From positions 73,207,702 to 73,271,701 of the forward strand of contig NC_086022.1 of the NCBI RefSeq assembly GCF_036323735.1: 64,000 nucleotides of DNA, read 5' to 3'. The DNA comes from Rattus norvegicus (lineage: Eukaryota; Chordata; Mammalia; Rodentia; Muridae). The first letter of the stretch is position 1. Each line of letters opens with the position of its first letter. A program made the position numbers and the translations under genes. The notes beneath the pieces are model-generated. The model searched no databases. It was not told the DNA's origin and saw only the letters and a list, made by a program, of their open reading frames with translations. Positions 59,424-64,000 of the stretch are shown here, piece by piece.

Positions 59424-61580
59424 GTGTCCTAAAAATTATGACTGGGGTCAGGATTTTAACTTATGCATTTGAAAGAGAGAGTACAAATTTTCAGAGCATA
59501 TTAGCTAGCATGCAAGTTTTGAGTACCCCTTCATTTATTTATGTGGCCATGTTTTGATAATCACCTGTTCAAGAATATGTAGATGTGACCTTATAATGCA
59601 CTCATTCATGTTCTCAAAACACATTTGTTTTTTATTTTTCATATGTTCATAAAATTTGAATCCAGTAACTAGGTATCATCCAGAAAACAAAGATCAAAAG
59701 GCATTAAAATGTTATAAGAAAGTTATTTTGAAAGAAAATATGATTTTTTTCCTCCCACAGATTTCATAAAGTACTACTAAGATTATTCACATATTGTAAG
59801 AAGGAATAAACCCAAAGGTACTTCCTTTTCCAAATACTTCCCTGAATCTATAGACTGCACACCTTCTATGTAATATTATAATGGTAAGTTCTTCCATCCA
59901 TGCCCCTGTTCCCAAAATACAGGCTTGGGGACTTAATTATATATGAATAAATGTGTGGGTCATAAGATTTGCCTTGTTCCTCGACTAGCTCATAATTTAT
60001 TACCCTCTTTATTCTAATCTATGCCACATGGCTCATTAGTTACCTTTTCTAGTTTCGCAGTCTGACTATCTCAGAATTCAGGTGGCGGATCTTCTGTCTT
60101 TGACCATCCCGAGTTCCTTTTCTCTTCAGGACCTGCCACCTATTACTTAGTGCCTTTTTCTACTAGATCATCAGCTTTTCTTTTCTTTTTTTTGACAGGT
60201 GATACTTCCAGACAGTACCAAGAGATTCCTTCTACATAAAATGCTGCAAAGTCCACTGTTTTAAATTTAAGCTCCTCATTCACGGTGATATGTATTTCAT
60301 TGTTATAGCTATAAGCAGTTTAGTCAAACAATAGGAAGATAACAAATACTGATGAAAATCAGTCATTAAACTTGAAGGTATCCATACAAACCACACACGC
60401 CAATGGCCCTTTATCCCTTTGCATTAACATTTCCAGAAATGGTTGTCTTCCTTTACTGTCTTCAACTTCCTTCTCTCTTAGTTTCATTCCAATTAAGCAT
60501 CCCTCGCCTCTTCAAAAGTAGCTTTCATCAGGTAACTAACCAAAGGTCTCTGCATTTTTAATTCCAATCGTCAGCTATTTGTTCTCACATGGGTTGGTTT
60601 CTTGATAAGATTTGCCATGGATTTTCAATGTCTGAACTATCATCTTTCTTTGGTTCACAGAACATAGGTACATGTAAGTTTTTATCTTAACTCACACCTG
60701 ACTGGCAAGCCCCTCTTTCTCTCTCCAAACTCCTTCATTTGCAGGACTTTGACTCTAGTCTCTTGAGTTTCAACTGGATCCTTCTCCATATCCCACCATG
60801 TATTCTGCAGCCAAATGACCTAGATGATGTCAATCCCTGGATTGGAGTACTATTATTTTCCCCAACTTCTGGTTTTCAAGGGCTAAAAATCTATTTTCTA
60901 TATCCTGATCTTTCGTCTCAAGCCTACCCTACTCAGCTTTTGTTCTCTGCTTATGATTGCACCATCCTTTCAGCTGTTGGCCAAATATTTTCCTGTTTAC
61001 ACACAACTTATAACCCACGAGGATTCCTCCACACTGCTTGCTCAAATCTCAAGAAGATCTCCTTATCCATCAGTTTGTTCTTCACTGGGCAGTTGCCCTG
61101 AGCCTTATAAGAAATAAGCCAGACCTCACACCAGTAACTTAAGAGAGATCTACTTAGGTTTCTAAATGTGTGCCTTCCCCTTTCAAGACCTCTGGTGTGG
61201 AGAACATCAGTCACAGTTAATGAACCCTTGTTTTGAGGTAGCTAGAATTGATATGTGCATAGTGGTTAACTGAATAGGTGCTAAAATGTTTGTGGATCCA
61301 AATCCATCTCAAACAGTGCAAGTTTTGTTTTTAAATCTATAAAACTGGAATAAATGGGTAGTTATAGGGCACCAATGGTTTGATATGTAAAATCCTAACA
61401 ATGGCATCTGACTGATAACAAATGTAAAGAAACATCTGCTCTTCTTTTTATTATCAAACTGAAACAGAGACACCACAAAACTGAAGATTTTTAATTTTAG
61501 AAATTTTGCTTTTCAGTTTTTGCCAAGAATATTAGAATAACATTTTCAGGGAGCAATTTGAGAAGCAGTACTTAATAACA
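59424..61580. other. No recognised gene or repeat
   Basis: The 120-codon + strand ORF at 60739-61101 has a plausible start but no known domain, no supporting splice or promoter context, and lies in a C/T-rich segment that tends to be stop-poor. Confidence 0.4.
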
Positions 61581-62002
61581 TAGTCCTAGCCAGTTAACTG
61601 AACACGACTTACAGTAAAATGAGGAGTTACACCTGAGAAACTGCCTAGACCAACCTAGCTGGTGGGCATGGCTATGGGCGAATGCCCTGATTATTAGCTG
61701 ATGTAGGAGGGACTGGCCCACTGTAGACAGTATCACTCTATAAAAAGGCATATCGGGGGTGTACCTGTAAGCAGAAGCCTAGGAGCCAGCCCCAGTATCT
61801 TCCATGGTTCATGTTCAACTTCTGAGTTCTTAGTTGGAGGTAATTCGTGTGCAATAGTAAAGAGGTTGCATTTATGTTCCTGCCTTGCCTTCCTTTAATG
61901 AAGGACTGGACTCTAGAATTGTAAGGTGAAATAAACCTGTTCTTTCTGTGATTTTGTTTGGCTGCAGTGTTTTTTCACAACAGTAGACATGAAATTAGGA
62001 CA
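61581..62002 (+). mobile_element. MaLR solo LTR, diverged
   Basis: ACACCTGAGAAACTGCC, TAGGAGGGACTGGCCCACTG, CTCTATAAAAAGGCA (a TATA-like box), GGTGAAATAAACC (AATAAA), and TTAGGACA at the end repeat the block order of the LTRs at 6256 and 45808, with heavier divergence. Confidence 0.65.
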
Positions 62003-64000
62003 AACACACAGCATATTGTTCCTTGTTCAGAATGTTTGAATGCACGAGTTTAAGTTGTGCAGAACAAGCCTTCCTGGTATAGTATCCTCACTTCCACAGC
62101 TCCTGTAGAAGATGTGCAAACCCTTGAATCAGAATGTAAATGCACTGATATCTGTGGGGTTGGTTTTTTTTTCTTTTGGTTTTGATTTTTTGTTTGTTTG
62201 GTTTTGGAGGAATGAAGGAAAGTAACTTTTGATTCACTGAGGCAAAATCATGGTAAGAATCCTGAAAGAAATATACCTTAATGTAATTTCCTCCCATTTC
62301 TGTACTGCAGAAGAGCTTATTACAAGAGGGCACAATTCAATCTAAGAGTCATATGCGTTTAAAGCAGCATGTGACATGTCATCATTCTTCATGTTTTATC
62401 TCTCTGTAGGTACACTCAGGGTGACCTGTTCACATTCAAACTCTACTTGACTGAAGGTCTATTTTCTCCTATTGCAAATATGCATATATATGCATGCATG
62501 AGTGCATGAGTGAGGCCACGTCTTTCTTTGTCACATTTCCTCTGTGGTAGTGTCTCTAACATGATATTCACTGTATTTTTTTCTTTATATTTCATACAGC
62601 TAATAAGAACTATCTATGTGAGTGATGGACAGGGTGTTGCTCTGTAAATTCTGGGGCTGAACTTGTAAGGAAAAAAAAAAGGAAAGGAAAGGACAGCTGC
62701 TCTCTTGCTTGAAGATTACTTCTTTGAGGAAGGCTGGTCACTGTGTCACAGAGACCTCAAGGGCTCTTTTGGGAGACTAATCTGTTACTTCTATATATAG
62801 ACAACCGATGCCAGCTCGCCTGCTGTGTAAGTGGGCTGCATGCCACCTGTGAGTCAATGCCAGGACAAATGAGTCTCCTAAGACGCTTTGCTTGAAGAGT
62901 CAGCCAACTTCCAAATCCTGACCACAGAGAAACTTTGCAAGATAAAACATGATTAAAGTTGTTTGAGCCACAGGTTCCAAGAAACAGCAACAGTTGGCTA
63001 AAGCTCTCTAGTCTCAGCCCTGTCCAGATGCCGTGGTTTGTACTGTTTCATTTGCCTTCCGGCTGCCGTATTTGTTCCCTCCTTCTGTCTCCTTTCAGCT
63101 TTAAGTGACTAGGAGATAGAAAATTCATTATTTTAAAATTTTGTTTGAAAGAGCACATAGATTCCTTTTTAAAAAAGTAAAGGATTGGCAAGTTTAATTT
63201 TCTTTGTGTGTGTGTTTCCTAAAGGGAAAGAAAAACAAAACAACAAACAAACAAAAAAACCAAAACCAAAACAAGACACACAAAAGCTCCCAGTACCCAG
63301 AAATTATCTGAAATGATTCCTCCCTATTCATCTTTATTTGAGCTGTCAACCTGATAGTGCTAAGGTCAGAAAGAAGAAATGATCCCCACAAGGTATTTTA
63401 GATTAGACAGGTCCCACAGTCATCACGTAGAGCATATGATACCAGATGCTGCCTGTGTGTGATATACTTTATATAATTATTTAAAAGACTACATCTTAGC
63501 AAGAATTATCCACATTACAAAATTTTGCATAATGGGAAGAAAGCATTAAAATATCACACACTACCTCACTTTCTATCCAATAATCACTTAAGTTGTCTTC
63601 ATTTAAATAAACAATAAATTGTGACCAAATTGGTCTTTTATATTTCATTAGGATGTTATTGTTTCAAATGAGAAAAAATCTAATCCAGACATATTTCAGA
63701 GGCAACATACAAGCGGCTGCCTCCTGTATACTATATTCAGAATTATTTACTTTCCTAATTGTTTTTCATTTGGTAAATTTTGTTTTAGTTTGCTGTTACT
63801 GATTCTCAGTAGCCTGGGAGCCTCAGAAAGATGGAAAAAAACAGGTACTTACATCATAGTGGAGTTGCCAACATATTTACAACCTTATCATTTGACAGGG
63901 AAGGTCAGAACTTTCCTGAGTTTATTCATAACCTAGCACCAGCTTTCAATTCTTTGAAAATTGCTCCTTGATACCCAGCTTCCCTGAAATCACAGAGTGG
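62003..64000. other. No recognised gene
   Basis: AT-rich sequence with a T/G-rich patch (62165-62210), an A run then GGAAA units (62670-62690) and an AAAC-type patch (63230-63285). ORFs are at most 81 codons and the ones over these patches are compositional. Confidence 0.45.

Noticed and set aside
60739..61101. 120-codon + strand ORF
   Set aside because: No domain or gene context recognised. The pyrimidine-rich segment lacks stops by composition.

Overview
The window looks like murid rodent nuclear DNA, most likely rat. It carries rodent-restricted SINEs (B2, B3 and B4-like), ERVL-MaLR LTRs of the MT/ORR1 kind, Lx-type old L1 debris, long (CA)n/(GA)n microsatellites and a young L1 whose 3' UTR is of the rat rather than the mouse type. 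The family names are recalled, not searched. I see no host protein-coding gene, tRNA, rRNA or CRISPR array. The only convincing long reading frames are the two ORFs of one L1 retrotransposon. The setting is AT-rich, L1-rich intergenic or deep-intronic sequence.

Layout. 1-12.6 kb: an LTR-like fragment, two same-strand copies of one L1-3'UTR-like repeat (2165-2950 and 8711-9525), a CpG-richer exon-like patch (3841-4245), a B3 SINE, and an old minus-strand L1 split by a MaLR LTR with a perfect 5-bp target duplication. 12.6-21 kb: an ORR1-type LTR that itself received another LTR, an older MaLR LTR, microsatellites and a URR1-like DNA transposon. 21.5-24.6 kb: an old L1 with two internal deletions, carrying a B2, which carries a younger truncated L1.

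28.7-36.4 kb is the centrepiece. It is a full-length L1 with 5' UTR, intact ORF1 (357 aa), intact ORF2 (1286 aa, all key catalytic residues present) and 3' UTR, followed by about 1.2 kb of non-L1 sequence, a second AATAAA, a 22-base poly(A) and then the right copy of a perfect 16-bp target-site duplication. The left copy abuts the L1 5' end. The 7.66 kb is therefore one insertion with a 3' transduction. The two ORFs would be made from one bicistronic RNA. ORF1p coats the RNA, and ORF2p nicks DNA and reverse-transcribes.

36.4-64 kb: further B2, B4-like, MaLR and old L1 pieces; a young 3'-UTR-only L1 with a perfect 16-bp duplication (50030-50610); a degenerate minisatellite (52.5-53.1 kb); and an L1 broken by a 5' inversion of the twin-priming type (55635-59075), abutted by an ORR1-type LTR. 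The rest holds nothing I recognise.
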